A stretch of 43,972 bases of DNA, taken from IMG/VR virus record IMGVR_UViG_3300017917_001604, positions 1-43,972 of that record. One strand, 5' to 3'. The first letter of the stretch is position 1; each line of letters begins with the position of its first letter. The translations under genes were made by a program, and so were the position numbers. This document shows, one piece after another, positions 17,563 to 25,989 of the stretch. The notes beneath the pieces were generated by a model. That model had not been told where the DNA came from, did not search any database, and was given only the letters and a program-made list of their open reading frames with translations. This DNA is from a virus.

Positions 17563-19656
17563 ATGACCGATAAATTTACACCAGCTATGGCTCTGGCGGC
17601 CGCCAGTTTATTAGAGAACCGAGGTATAGGTATCTCTGAAGGAATGTTATCGGCAATAACACGATTTAACGAAAGCAACATTGTTGCAGCCTGCCAGGAA
17701 AAAATTGCGTCTAGCGATACACCTGCAAATGTGGTTAGTGCTATTAGATCTTTGCCTTATTGTTTAACAGGTGCTGTACCTAGATCTATGTCTGCAGGTA
17801 TTCTAGCAGCAATCAAAGACCAATTCTTCCTTGACAATTTAATTTTAGATGTAAAAAATCAAGCAACTAAATTAATGTCATATAAAGCCATTGGCTTAGC
17901 TGGTTTTATTATCGATGTAAATCAATATTGCGTAACCTCTTATTATCTTAAAGGTTATATGGACGAACTAAAAGTAGCTAGGTTTAGAAACTTTGGTTTT
18001 AACATAAACAATTATAAAGATGAAATAACTGGCGGTATTAATAGTCAATATAGTCATGTAGTTGGCGGAGTTTCGAGTGATGCATACCATCTGCTCTTTA
18101 ATCAAATATCCAATTTTGGCACCTTATTCGATGTAAAAAATTTATACAATTTAAATGATCCAAGGGCGCTTTGTGTAAACTTAGTTGATCAGGGATTTAC
18201 TAAAATCCGTACGTACCTTGCGGATGCCGGAGTTGATTACGACGAAATTGAAACAGCAAATATTGATAAGGTAATGTCAGCGTTAAAAAATATACGCAGC
18301 ACAGACCTAAAGACAATTTTAACAGTAACAAATTTTGTACCATATTCTAAATTAGAATCTCTAGCAGAAGTTTTTCAACTTGACAAAATTTTAAGCCCCA
18401 AGGCAGTGGTAGCAGCCGGCGGCTCGCTAGAATCGTTGACTAATAAATTAGTCAATGTCGGCGGCGATTTTAGTTCCTTTGATGACTTAAAACAAACATA
18501 TCTATCTATAGAGGATAAAGAATTAAAATATCTAAACACGTTTACCGACCTAGTAGGCAATATTGAGATTAATCCTGACAATGAAAAATTGGGAGTCGGC
18601 ACAGATATATTTTCAAATCCTACTATTTTTGATTGCCTAGGATGTTTAACAGGTCAAGGGTACACAGAGGATATCGAGACTTTATTAACCGTACATACAA
18701 AACTTAATAATTCGAGCCTTGAAAGAGATCTTTTACAAGCGTTAATTAACGACGACAGTGAAAAGATTGCAGAATGTAAAAGTTATATTGACGGAAATGC
18801 TGAGTTAATTGCCTTAATGAATCAAGGCAATAGAAGTTTTAGAAATATTTTTAAACGACTATTAATTGAAAGAAAAAATTTAAACTCGTCTAACATTGAT
18901 ACAGCCGATCTAGATCAAAATATATCAACGTTGTATTCCTTTGTCGTTGCATTATCTACTGCATACGACCAATTAAAGAATTTACGTTTTATTGAATTTA
19001 TAAAAGCCATACTCACCGACGATCCTTACGGCGAGGCAGTTGGAGCAGTCATTACTGAAGGAACTAACAATTACCTGCTTTCGTTAAAAAACATACAAAG
19101 CTATGTTCAGCTAGATCCCCAGGCTTACGGACAAATTAAATTTGAATCAACACAAACTTGTATTTCTTTTGATCCAAATGATCCAAATGACCTTAACAAT
19201 CCTAACAACCCTAATAGCCCTTACAATCCTTACGGTGAAGGTGTTACAAATGAAGGCGGAACTACTGAAGAAGGCGGACTTGGTTTAAGTTCCGGTGGTG
19301 ATCCTAATGAGATCTTTACTGTAATTCCTAATTGCGCGGATTGGAATATTGAACTATCAACTGAGTCCTTTGTAGTGACCAATGAGAACTACAATTTACC
19401 AGACGATTGTGTAGTTTGGGGAGTTACATACGCAGCCAACGATTGCTTTACTGTTACACCAGAATTTGTTTACGATTCTTGGTGCGTTAAAGGAAATGTT
19501 GAAGCATATGAATGCTTTACACTATCTGAGTATCCAAGTCAAGTTAGTTCAACCTGGACTATTGACGCCACTACTAACAATGATTGTTTGACTATTGCAC
19601 CACATCCTTTAGGTCAGACTACAAGTCAATTAACTTGGACTCTTATAAAACCATAA
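17563..19656 (+). CDS. Large virion-like protein with C-terminal Cys/Trp repeats
   Basis: A 697-residue protein. Residues 1-520 are mostly helical and match no family I know. A low-complexity Asn/Pro/Asp linker (DPNDPNDLNNPNNPNSP) follows, then a C-terminal repeat region of about 110 residues with cysteine starts and STWTI / LTWTL ends. Similar short C...P...TWT repeats end the second paralogue at 20902. The position between the PAAR protein and four fibre-like proteins suggests a baseplate or tail component. Confidence 0.65.
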   Translation: MTDKFTPAMALAAASLLENRGIGISEGMLSAITRFNESNIVAACQEKIASSDTPANVVSAIRSLPYCLTGAVPRSMSAGILAAIKDQFFLDNLILDVKNQATKLMSYKAIGLAGFIIDVNQYCVTSYYLKGYMDELKVARFRNFGFNINNYKDEITGGINSQYSHVVGGVSSDAYHLLFNQISNFGTLFDVKNLYNLNDPRALCVNLVDQGFTKIRTYLADAGVDYDEIETANIDKVMSALKNIRSTDLKTILTVTNFVPYSKLESLAEVFQLDKILSPKAVVAAGGSLESLTNKLVNVGGDFSSFDDLKQTYLSIEDKELKYLNTFTDLVGNIEINPDNEKLGVGTDIFSNPTIFDCLGCLTGQGYTEDIETLLTVHTKLNNSSLERDLLQALINDDSEKIAECKSYIDGNAELIALMNQGNRSFRNIFKRLLIERKNLNSSNIDTADLDQNISTLYSFVVALSTAYDQLKNLRFIEFIKAILTDDPYGEAVGAVITEGTNNYLLSLKNIQSYVQLDPQAYGQIKFESTQTCISFDPNDPNDLNNPNNPNSPYNPYGEGVTNEGGTTEEGGLGLSSGGDPNEIFTVIPNCADWNIELSTESFVVTNENYNLPDDCVVWGVTYAANDCFTVTPEFVYDSWCVKGNVEAYECFTLSEYPSQVSSTWTIDATTNNDCLTIAPHPLGQTTSQLTWTLIKP

Positions 19657-19679
19657 GCCAAAGAGAATGAAAGAATAAC

Positions 19680-20864
19680 ATGGCAGCACAAACATTTACC
19701 GTAACTAATTTAGGAAGTACACAGTTGATCCTGGACCAGTTTGTTTTTAATACACCGGCTGGTATAAGACATGTAGCAAACTTGACAAATTTTGGAGGCC
19801 CGGGCGTTTTCACTGACAAAGAGTTTATTATAAGCAACCCTAGCTTGGCCCCAAATCAATCAAAGACTTTTACCGTAGATCATAATTATATCAGTGGGCC
19901 AGCCGGTGTTAAATATGGAAACATTGTTATTTCCTCAACATCAGGCAAAACTTTTACAATATGTACAAATATTTTTGTTGGGGTGTCAGAAACAATTAGT
20001 TCGTTGCCAACACCTGCACCAGTTCCTAGTCCAGTGCCTGCACCAATTCCTACACCAGTGCCTGTGCCTGTCCCGGTTCCGGTACCTGTTCCAACCCTAA
20101 GGCCAACTTATGTTCTAACGTCAGACGCACCAAACCTAAGAGTCAACGAAGGTGCTACTGTTAAGGTATTTTTAACTACTACCAATGTGGCGCCAGGAAC
20201 AGTTGTACCGTTCTCGATTACAAATATAAGCCCGTCGACTGGACTATCATTAAATACCTTGGATCCTAATGACTTCGATAGTCCGCTAACAGGCGAGTTT
20301 GTATTAGATTCTCAAGGAAAAGCAACGACTGAGGTAAAAATAAAAGCCGACGGTGTCGACGAAAATGGAGAGGATATCTTTTACCTAGTACTGGACGACA
20401 TACGTCCTGTAGTAAATATTCCGATTATTATTAACGATACGTCAACATCAGCAGCGCCTGCAGCCCCAATAGACATAAAAGGAAGTCTATTCGGGCAGCT
20501 TGTTCGCGGCGTAGATATTACTTGCAGAGCCTCTGCTACTGCGCCAGTGGGTACAGTACTTTATTGGAAAGTCTTAGATGAAGTTACAACTCCACCGGTA
20601 AATCAAACAGGGTCCGACAGTATAAAAGCTCAACTAAGTGAATTCGAAGGCAGTACCTCTGGTACTGTTACTCTAACTCAGTCTGACCCAAATAACTATA
20701 ACTACAATATAGGATCATTTAAAACCAAGTTAAAAGCAGTATCACAAACAACTTATTACTCAAATGGGTCAACTGGTATTATGATATGGTATGTAATTCG
20801 AATTGGAACATTACCTGGCGCAACTGGAACAACTGTTGATGTGCCTGTTTGGGTATACGGTTAA
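19680..20864 (+). CDS. Paralogue 1: shared N-domain, proline linker, Calx-beta-like domains
   Basis: A 394-residue protein. Residues 1-105 form a beta domain shared with the three following genes; landmarks are ILDQFVFNTPAGI, NLTNFGG and YISGPAGVKYGNI. A Pro-Val/Pro-Ala linker (about 110-140) leads to a Calx-beta-like module (VNEGATVKVFLTTTNVAPGT) and a further beta domain. Surface-exposed adhesive or decoration function is inferred from the architecture. No signal peptide is present, as expected for a virion protein. Confidence 0.7.
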   Translation: MAAQTFTVTNLGSTQLILDQFVFNTPAGIRHVANLTNFGGPGVFTDKEFIISNPSLAPNQSKTFTVDHNYISGPAGVKYGNIVISSTSGKTFTICTNIFVGVSETISSLPTPAPVPSPVPAPIPTPVPVPVPVPVPVPTLRPTYVLTSDAPNLRVNEGATVKVFLTTTNVAPGTVVPFSITNISPSTGLSLNTLDPNDFDSPLTGEFVLDSQGKATTEVKIKADGVDENGEDIFYLVLDDIRPVVNIPIIINDTSTSAAPAAPIDIKGSLFGQLVRGVDITCRASATAPVGTVLYWKVLDEVTTPPVNQTGSDSIKAQLSEFEGSTSGTVTLTQSDPNNYNYNIGSFKTKLKAVSQTTYYSNGSTGIMIWYVIRIGTLPGATGTTVDVPVWVYG

Positions 20865-20878
20865 AAATATAGTTCAAG

Positions 20879-20886
20879 GTTAAATA
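20879..20886 (+). promoter_or_regulatory. Late box GTTAAATA
   Basis: It lies 15 bases before the ATG at 20902, in the gap between paralogues 1 and 2. Confidence 0.45.
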
Positions 20887-20901
20887 TTTAAAGAATAAAA
20901 C

Positions 20902-21390
20902 ATGGTACCACATTCATACAGAGTTAACAATTGCGGAACAGTTGATGTAGTTCTAGACAAATTTGTGTTTAATACACCTGAGGGTATTAAACACGTTGCC
21001 AATCTGACAAATTTTGGTGGAACTGCAAACTTCTCAGGCAATGTGTTTACTGTTACAGGATCCGCAATACCACCTGAGCAGTATAAAACTTTCACTATTG
21101 ACTACGAATATGTTAGTGGTCCAAATTGTTGTAGGCACGGAAATGTTATTATATCATCCATAACAGGAAAAACTAGCACTATCTATACAACAATAGATGT
21201 CGAAAATCCTGCCGATTGTGGGCTCGATCCAATCATTGCCGGTTGCACACTGTCGCCAGGTACTGCACAATGGCTACTTAAATTTCCTACTTGTTCGTTG
21301 TTACCTGCACAAGCAACGTGGACAATGTCGTTGCCTGAGTGTTCGCTATCGCCGACTACAGCAACCTGGACACTACAGGCAACCAGTTAA
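20902..21390 (+). CDS. Paralogue 2: shared N-domain with short Cys/Trp repeat tail
   Basis: A 162-residue protein. Residues 1-105 are the shared domain (VLDKFVFNTPEGIKHVANL is almost identical to paralogue 1). The tail consists of three 16-residue repeats of the form C-S-L-x-P-x-x-A-x-W-T, for example CSLLPAQATWTMSLPE. There is no proline linker, and this is the shortest member. The tail resembles the C-terminus of the 697-residue protein, suggesting the two share a partner or assemble together. Confidence 0.7.
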   Translation: MVPHSYRVNNCGTVDVVLDKFVFNTPEGIKHVANLTNFGGTANFSGNVFTVTGSAIPPEQYKTFTIDYEYVSGPNCCRHGNVIISSITGKTSTIYTTIDVENPADCGLDPIIAGCTLSPGTAQWLLKFPTCSLLPAQATWTMSLPECSLSPTTATWTLQATS

Positions 21391-21414
21391 AATTTAATTT
21401 CGCAAATAAATTAT

Positions 21415-21422
21415 TATAAATA
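21415..21422 (+). promoter_or_regulatory. Late box TATAAATA
   Basis: An exact T4 late consensus, 22 bases before the ATG of paralogue 3, with the weak purine-rich site agagat in the leader. Confidence 0.6.
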
Positions 21423-21444
21423 TAGAATAGAGATCCAATTCAAC

Positions 21445-22347
21445 ATGGCAGCACAAACCTTTACACTTACTAACACTGGAGATTCGGCTTCGTTGCTGGA
21501 TAAAATTTCCTTTGAGACACCGACGGGTATAAATCACACTGCTGATTTAACAGCCTTTGGCGGTTCTAGTAATTTCGCTGGCCCAGAATTTACTGTTATA
21601 AACAATCGTTTAGAACCAAATCAGCCTAAGACCTTTACTGTTGATTACATTTATGTAAGTGGCGGCGCAGGAACAAAAACAGGTAACATAATTGCTCATT
21701 ATGTTGGTGGTCAGACGTGTTCAGCGCAGACAACTATTGTAGTGGAAGCGCCGCCGGCTCCCCCTCCTCCACCACCACCCCCTCCACCACCGCCGGCTCC
21801 TCCACCTCCAGCACCCGGCGAAAACTTTGTTTTTGCTGCCGACTACATTTTGATGAGAACTACGTTTACAAACGGTTCAGACTTGGACATTCGAGTCGGC
21901 GCAGTATCGCCTGCGGGAGTTGGTACACGCTATCTTGGTTGGAACGTTGGTAACACCGAAGGCGATTGGTTAACCTGGGGTGGTGATAATACAGGAACTG
22001 GTTCTGAAGCTGTGTTATTTGATACTGCTAAATTTAAAGTGGCACATCCCACTGTAACAGAAGTAAAGATTGATTTCAGATGCTTCTGGTACGGTTCAGC
22101 AGGATCTAACCCTGTGTCATTGTCGATGGTTTTATGGAAGGGCGGTACACCGCAATTAGCAAATTACACCTGGACTAATTCAACTGCAACCGATACGCAG
22201 AGTGTCGAATCGGCCGGAAAAGTTATTACTCAACAAGGCGTCAGCGCTGACCCTACTGGACAGAGACTTGCAGTGTTAACGTATAATTTTAACACTGGAT
22301 CAGGATCAATAAGCTCAACTGACACAACTGTCTTTAGTTTCCCTTGA
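21445..22347 (+). CDS. Paralogue 3: shared N-domain, polyproline linker, jelly-roll-like domain
   Basis: A 300-residue protein. The shared domain (LLDKISFETPTGINHTADL) is followed by an almost pure proline linker (about residues 103-124) and a C-terminal beta domain of about 175 residues rich in Trp and Gly (RYLGWNVGNTEGDWLTWGGD), which looks like a carbohydrate-binding jelly roll. That domain has no counterpart in the other three paralogues. Glycan binding is inferred. Confidence 0.68.
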   Translation: MAAQTFTLTNTGDSASLLDKISFETPTGINHTADLTAFGGSSNFAGPEFTVINNRLEPNQPKTFTVDYIYVSGGAGTKTGNIIAHYVGGQTCSAQTTIVVEAPPAPPPPPPPPPPPPAPPPPAPGENFVFAADYILMRTTFTNGSDLDIRVGAVSPAGVGTRYLGWNVGNTEGDWLTWGGDNTGTGSEAVLFDTAKFKVAHPTVTEVKIDFRCFWYGSAGSNPVSLSMVLWKGGTPQLANYTWTNSTATDTQSVESAGKVITQQGVSADPTGQRLAVLTYNFNTGSGSISSTDTTVFSFP

Positions 22348-22371
22348 TTGACAATTTAATAAGAACTCCCA

Positions 22372-23565
22372 ATGGCATCTAAATATTATTCAATTACAAA
22401 CTGCGGAACTACTAAAATAATTCTGGACCAGTTTACGTTTAATACACCAAGTGGAATTACTCACACTGCTGATCTAGTAAATTTTAGCGGTAGTAATGCA
22501 TTCACCGACAGTAGCTTTACTGTACCCGGTGTCACTTTAATGCCAGGCGAGTCTAAAATATTTTCAATTGACTATCAGTATGTAAGCGGCCCAGGCGGTA
22601 CCAAGTACGGAAATATTATGGTTTCATCGATGTCGGGAAAAGTGGCGTCAATTAATACAACTATTGATATTATTCAGGCTTCACCTCCTCCACCACCTCC
22701 TCCGCCACCGCCATCGATAACTTACTTGGTTACACCGAGTGCTACAACAGTAACTGAGGGCAGTACGTTTAGTTTTGACATTACAACTACAAATGTAGCC
22801 GACGGTACAGTGTTATACTGGAGCAGCGGCGGAACTGCTACAACTGCTGATCTTAATTCTCCGTACACAGGAACTGTAACAATTACAGGCAACACTGGAA
22901 GAGTGTACAGAGGAGCAACTATAGATACGTCAACTGAAAACCCCGAAACAATGATTTTTCAGTTAAGAACAGGATCTACAAGCGGACCTATTGTAGCCAC
23001 TGCTCAAGTAACTATAACTGATAGACCGACACCAACGCCGGCGCCTGCTCCAGTACCCGTTCCTGCTCCAGTACCAGCGCCTGTTCCGGCACCTGTTCCA
23101 GTACCCGTTCCTGCTCCAGTACCAGCGCCTGTTCCGGCACCTGTTCCAGTACCCGTTCCACCTCCGCCGCCACCTCCGAGCCCACCAACAACCTATTCCA
23201 TTAGCGCCGGTCAACAAGTAGGATATAACGAAGGTACCTTAATGGTTCTTAGCTTTGGCGGAAGTAATCTGCTACCAGGCGAAACACTCGAGTGGTCAAT
23301 TTCTGGAATCAGCTTAGCTGACATCGACTACATTAAATTCGATAACTCTTGGGGCATTAGACCGGCAGTTAATGTAACACCCTTGGCGTTGTCTGGTACA
23401 ACTACATGGTCAACGTCATACTTTGGTGCCGCGTTGTCGTGCACAATGCAAATAGGCTTCAAACTCGACGGCGTTGCTGAACCACGAGAAAACTTTACAG
23501 TTACGATAGGAAAAGGAACCAATAAGGTATCCGAAACCTTTAATATTCAAGACAACTTTACCTAA
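22372..23565 (+). CDS. Paralogue 4: shared N-domain, two proline linkers, Calx-beta modules
   Basis: A 397-residue protein. The shared domain (ILDQFTFNTPSGITHTADL) and a polyproline stretch lead to a Calx-beta-like module of about 100 residues (VTEGSTFSFDITTTNVADGT, then TENPETMIFQLRTG). A long Pro-Ala/Pro-Val linker, partly encoded by a perfect 48-bp tandem repeat, connects to a second related module (VGYNEGTLMVLSF, then PRENFTVTIGKG). A rigid extended fibre carrying a distal head is the natural reading. Confidence 0.7.
   Translation: MASKYYSITNCGTTKIILDQFTFNTPSGITHTADLVNFSGSNAFTDSSFTVPGVTLMPGESKIFSIDYQYVSGPGGTKYGNIMVSSMSGKVASINTTIDIIQASPPPPPPPPPPSITYLVTPSATTVTEGSTFSFDITTTNVADGTVLYWSSGGTATTADLNSPYTGTVTITGNTGRVYRGATIDTSTENPETMIFQLRTGSTSGPIVATAQVTITDRPTPTPAPAPVPVPAPVPAPVPAPVPVPVPAPVPAPVPAPVPVPVPPPPPPPSPPTTYSISAGQQVGYNEGTLMVLSFGGSNLLPGETLEWSISGISLADIDYIKFDNSWGIRPAVNVTPLALSGTTTWSTSYFGAALSCTMQIGFKLDGVAEPRENFTVTIGKGTNKVSETFNIQDNFT
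23062..23157 (+). repeat. Perfect 48-bp tandem duplication in the proline linker
   Basis: Two identical 48-bp units (23062-23109 and 23110-23157), each encoding 16 residues of Pro-Ala/Pro-Val linker. Identity at every synonymous position indicates a recent duplication. Confidence 0.9.
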
Positions 23566-23586
23566 AAACTGATAGTTCCGCTTAGG

Positions 23587-23615
23587 TTGCAAGTTCAAGA
23601 AAAACTCAGTACAAT
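23587..23615 (+). promoter_or_regulatory. Sigma70-type promoter for the lysis genes
   Basis: TTGCAA (23587-23592), a 17-base spacer and TACAAT (23610-23615), 35 bases before the hydrolase ATG, which has SD AAGGAG. Confidence 0.7.
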
Positions 23616-23650
23616 AGCAATCTGAGTTGTTTAATTTTTAAGGAGAAACT

Positions 23651-24223
23651 ATGACGTCAAAGTCAGAAGTACAACCTACCACAGAAGTAACCAAAGCATT
23701 CACATTGGTAATTGCAGCATTTCTGATGGTAGCTGGTTTGTTTCTATGCGGCTCGTTGTTAAAATGGACCATTGAAAATAAATTTGGTCAAATCATTGAT
23801 GAAGAACCTAGCCAAATTACCGCACAGATGAGAGAGAAACAATTGGCATGTTTAGCCAAAAACATTTATCACGAAGCCGGAAACGAGCCTTTTGAAGGTA
23901 AAGTAGCTGTAGCACAAGTAACACTAAATCGTGCAGCCAGCGGGCAATTTCCAGGAGACATTTGCCAAGTCATTTATCAAAAGAATGTAGTATACGACAA
24001 GGTACTGTGCCAATTTAGTTGGTACTGTGATCGTGTGTCGGCTACTAAACCAATGAACAAGGCTGTATACGCAGAATGCGAAACTGTAGCCAAAAAAGTT
24101 CTTATGGAAGGATTTAGGTTGCCCAGCCTAGAGAATGCCATGTATTATCATGCTGACTATGTCAATCCGGGATGGAATCGACAGAAGGTTGCACAAGTTG
24201 GTCGTCATATTTTTTATCGTTAA
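23651..24223 (+). CDS. SleB-family cell wall hydrolase with N-terminal membrane anchor
   Basis: A 190-residue endolysin candidate. Residues 16-38 form one hydrophobic helix (signal anchor). From about residue 65 the Hydrolase_2 domain is clear: CLAKNIYHEAGNEPFEGKVA with catalytic Glu75, then VAQVTLNR, and AMYYHADYV near the end. It should cleave peptidoglycan glycan strands. The N-terminal helix suggests membrane-tethered export, as in signal-anchor endolysins. SD AAGGAG lies seven bases before the ATG, and its own sigma70 promoter precedes it. Confidence 0.88.
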   Translation: MTSKSEVQPTTEVTKAFTLVIAAFLMVAGLFLCGSLLKWTIENKFGQIIDEEPSQITAQMREKQLACLAKNIYHEAGNEPFEGKVAVAQVTLNRAASGQFPGDICQVIYQKNVVYDKVLCQFSWYCDRVSATKPMNKAVYAECETVAKKVLMEGFRLPSLENAMYYHADYVNPGWNRQKVAQVGRHIFYR

Positions 24224-24233
24224 GGAATAAGTC

Positions 24234-24560
24234 ATGTTCGAAACTATTTTCAATTCAATTAAACAAGCCCCTGGTGTTACCTGGTATTTTATTTCTAATC
24301 ATTTAGGAAAAGTGAGTGCACATACTCTAGGTTGGATTAGCATTATCCTAATGCATTTGTCTACCATGCCATCATTAATGGCAGTATTGCTCGATAAGAG
24401 TGATAAACTACCGACTGTTGATTTAGTGCTATTTGTTTGGAGCGCATTAATTACATTATTCTTTAAATCACTTATTGAACGTAATTTCCTATATATTGCT
24501 ACCATTTGTCTAGGCTTTGTAGCTCAAACAGTAATTATGAGTTTAATTCTATTCAAATAA
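24234..24560 (+). CDS. Three-helix membrane protein, holin candidate
   Basis: A 108-residue protein with three hydrophobic helices at about 32-53, 62-80 and 86-107. It follows the hydrolase by ten bases with SD AAGGAA. Adjacency to an endolysin and the three-span topology fit a class I-like holin, but many cyanophage-type membrane proteins look the same, so this remains a proposal. Confidence 0.65.
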   Translation: MFETIFNSIKQAPGVTWYFISNHLGKVSAHTLGWISIILMHLSTMPSLMAVLLDKSDKLPTVDLVLFVWSALITLFFKSLIERNFLYIATICLGFVAQTVIMSLILFK

Positions 24561-24563
24561 ATT

Positions 24564-24585
24564 AACTGTTACGATAATAACAGTT
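24564..24585 (+). other. Hairpin after the membrane protein gene
   Basis: AACTGTTA (24564-24571) pairs with TAACAGTT (24578-24585). No T-run follows, so it is more likely an RNA-stabilising or attenuating hairpin than a full terminator. Confidence 0.4.
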
Positions 24586-24594
24586 ACGGGTGGC

Positions 24595-24602
24595 GTTAAA
24601 TA
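24595..24602 (+). promoter_or_regulatory. Late box GTTAAATA
   Basis: It lies 24 bases before the ATG at 24627, which has SD AAAGGAG. Confidence 0.4.
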
Positions 24603-24626
24603 TTATTAAAGTAAAGGAGTTAGTCT

Positions 24627-24875
24627 ATGTCAAAACGAACCGAAAATGAGGATAACTCCGAAGAGTGGACCATTGAAGATTTAGACCAAAATTCAGATTT
24701 ACGTATCGAAGATGACGATTTTGGAATACTTCTTGACAGTGAAGGTAATTTAAAAACAGTTTTTGGTACTGACGATTTATTCGAAAATCCGCCAGAAAAT
24801 GTTGTTAAAATCTTAGAGATATTCGGTATTGCTAATGCTGCATCTCTAGCCCGAGCAGGCGTTACAATTCACTAA
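24627..24875 (+). CDS. Acidic hypothetical protein common in T4-like phages
   Basis: An 82-residue, very acidic protein (Asp/Glu-rich first 35 residues) with the phrase FGILLDSEGNLKTVF and a C-terminal helix (VVKILEIFGIANAASLARAG). I recall this pattern in T4-like cyanophages without a known function. It has a strong SD AAAGGAG and is followed by a strong terminator, so it ends the late block. Confidence 0.65.
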   Translation: MSKRTENEDNSEEWTIEDLDQNSDLRIEDDDFGILLDSEGNLKTVFGTDDLFENPPENVVKILEIFGIANAASLARAGVTIH

Positions 24876-24881
24876 AAAGTT

Positions 24882-24917
24882 AAAACCTTTGTTGCGTAAA
24901 AACAACAAAGGTTTTTT
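24882..24917 (+). terminator. Strong intrinsic terminator
   Basis: AAAACCTTTGTTG (24882-24894) pairs perfectly over 13 bp with CAACAAAGGTTTT (24903-24915) around loop cgtaaaaa, ending in a run of T. Its inner 19 bases recur at 38871-38889. Confidence 0.92.
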
Positions 24918-24928
24918 CATAAAAACGG

Positions 24929-24958
24929 TTGACCGTGGGAGCCGAATTCGACTATAAT
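24929..24958 (+). promoter_or_regulatory. Sigma70-type early promoter
   Basis: TTGACC (24929-24934), an 18-base spacer and TATAAT (24953-24958), with the ACGG context upstream of the -35 box that recurs at other early promoters. It immediately follows the terminator. Confidence 0.85.
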
Positions 24959-24984
24959 TAACACATAGCAACAAGGAGCCCACT

Positions 24985-25251
24985 ATGGACTACGTCGTTT
25001 TTCACACTGCAAACCCCCATGCTGATAAGCGTTACTTCAAGTCTGCTAGCGCCGCAAAGCGTAGCACAACTTGCTCCAACCGTAATGCAGGCTACCAGGC
25101 GTATGCGTTCATGGAAGAAACCCTGTTCCTGATCAAGTATCCTGTGGGCATGAAGGTTGTCAAGAATTTGATGACTGGCCAAGACGTGCAAATTGCAGAA
25201 GACACGCCCTGGTGTTGCAACCCGGCCAGCGAAACTTACTGGTCCAATTAA
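24985..25251 (+). CDS. Early small hypothetical protein
   Basis: An 88-residue protein under a strong promoter with SD AAGGAG. The N-terminal half (HADKRYFKSASAAKRSTTC) is basic and could bind nucleic acid, while the C-terminal half is mixed. Its stop overlaps the stop of the opposite-strand endonuclease gene by two bases. Function unknown; host takeover is possible given the promoter strength. Confidence 0.65.
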   Translation: MDYVVFHTANPHADKRYFKSASAAKRSTTCSNRNAGYQAYAFMEETLFLIKYPVGMKVVKNLMTGQDVQIAEDTPWCCNPASETYWSN

Positions 25252-25856
25252 GGTCTGACCATAATAAAGGAACCATCCGGCAGATACTGCCGTTTGGTTC
25301 CTGTTTTCGATGCTGCCATTTTGGCGTTTCTCTCTCTTGAATAAGGATCAATGAGCCCTTTTTCTATTTTGTCTTTACGAGTCTGTACCATACGTTGAGC
25401 AAAATCCTCAGGCATCTTCCAACCGGTTGCTCGTCGTTGGGCTTCTCGCAGTTTAGCTGACTCTTTCATTTTGAATCTAGTTTTATCGCTCTTTTTTATA
25501 CCTTTTGTTTTTCTAGATATTTTTTGTTTTGTATTTTCAGTATGAGATACTGGCCCGCGAAACTTATTACCTCCATTATGTCTGTTTAACCAATCGTTTC
25601 TTCCTGCGGCATTGATTCGTGTAAGAAATCGATGTTCCCAAATTACTGCCGAGGTAGAATCGTTGAATGTTTTTCTTACTTGCCATTCAAACGAGTCGGC
25701 TCCGTATTGCTCGATAAGTTTTTTGACTAAAGAACTAGAACTAAAGTATTTGACCCATAACTCAGAAGGATGGCACCCTCGTCTATGTCTAATGCCATAA
25801 TAGTATTGTTTAGTTGGTCGGTGGTACAAATAATAACTAAATGGAACGGTTTTCAT
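25248..25856 (-). CDS. GIY-YIG homing endonuclease with NUMOD3 repeats, antisense
   Basis: A 202-residue protein on the minus strand. The N-terminus SYYLYHRPTKQYYYGIRHRR is a GIY-YIG-type catalytic module, with a conserved Arg and Glu further on. HTENTKQKISRKTKG and the following Lys-rich segment are NUMOD3-like DNA-binding repeats. Such genes are selfish elements that cut alleles lacking them. The start at 25856 is chosen because a minus-strand late box lies five bases upstream. Sitting antisense between two early genes marks it as an insertion. Confidence 0.85.
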   Translation of the reverse strand: MKTVPFSYYLYHRPTKQYYYGIRHRRGCHPSELWVKYFSSSSLVKKLIEQYGADSFEWQVRKTFNDSTSAVIWEHRFLTRINAAGRNDWLNRHNGGNKFRGPVSHTENTKQKISRKTKGIKKSDKTRFKMKESAKLREAQRRATGWKMPEDFAQRMVQTRKDKIEKGLIDPYSRERNAKMAASKTGTKRQYLPDGSFIMVRP

Positions 25857-25861
25857 ACATT

Positions 25862-25869
25862 TATTTATG
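25862..25869 (-). promoter_or_regulatory. Minus-strand late box CATAAATA
   Basis: On the minus strand it ends five bases before the endonuclease ATG, with no Shine-Dalgarno sequence, the same arrangement as the plus-strand endonuclease at 41499. Confidence 0.5.
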
Positions 25870-25953
25870 ATAAATGATGTTTTTGGAGCATGTAATACTA
25901 AAGTATACAAAATTTACTTTGGTATCTCCCTAAAATTTACTATGGTATTCCGG

Positions 25954-25983
25954 TTGACCAACGAGTCCGTTTTTTGTTATAAT
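25954..25983 (+). promoter_or_regulatory. Sigma70-type early promoter, leaderless start
   Basis: TTGACC (25954-25959), an 18-base spacer and TATAAT (25978-25983). The ATG at 25990 is only seven bases downstream, so transcription would begin at or near the start codon. Confidence 0.85.
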
Positions 25984-25989
25984 ATACAC

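Noticed and set aside
22963-23217. Minus-strand Arg/Trp-rich ORF
   Set aside because: Reverse complement of the proline-linker repeats of paralogue 4.
22963-23217. CRISPR-like regularly spaced repeats
   Set aside because: The repeats are in-frame proline-linker codons without unique spacers, and no cas genes occur in the window.
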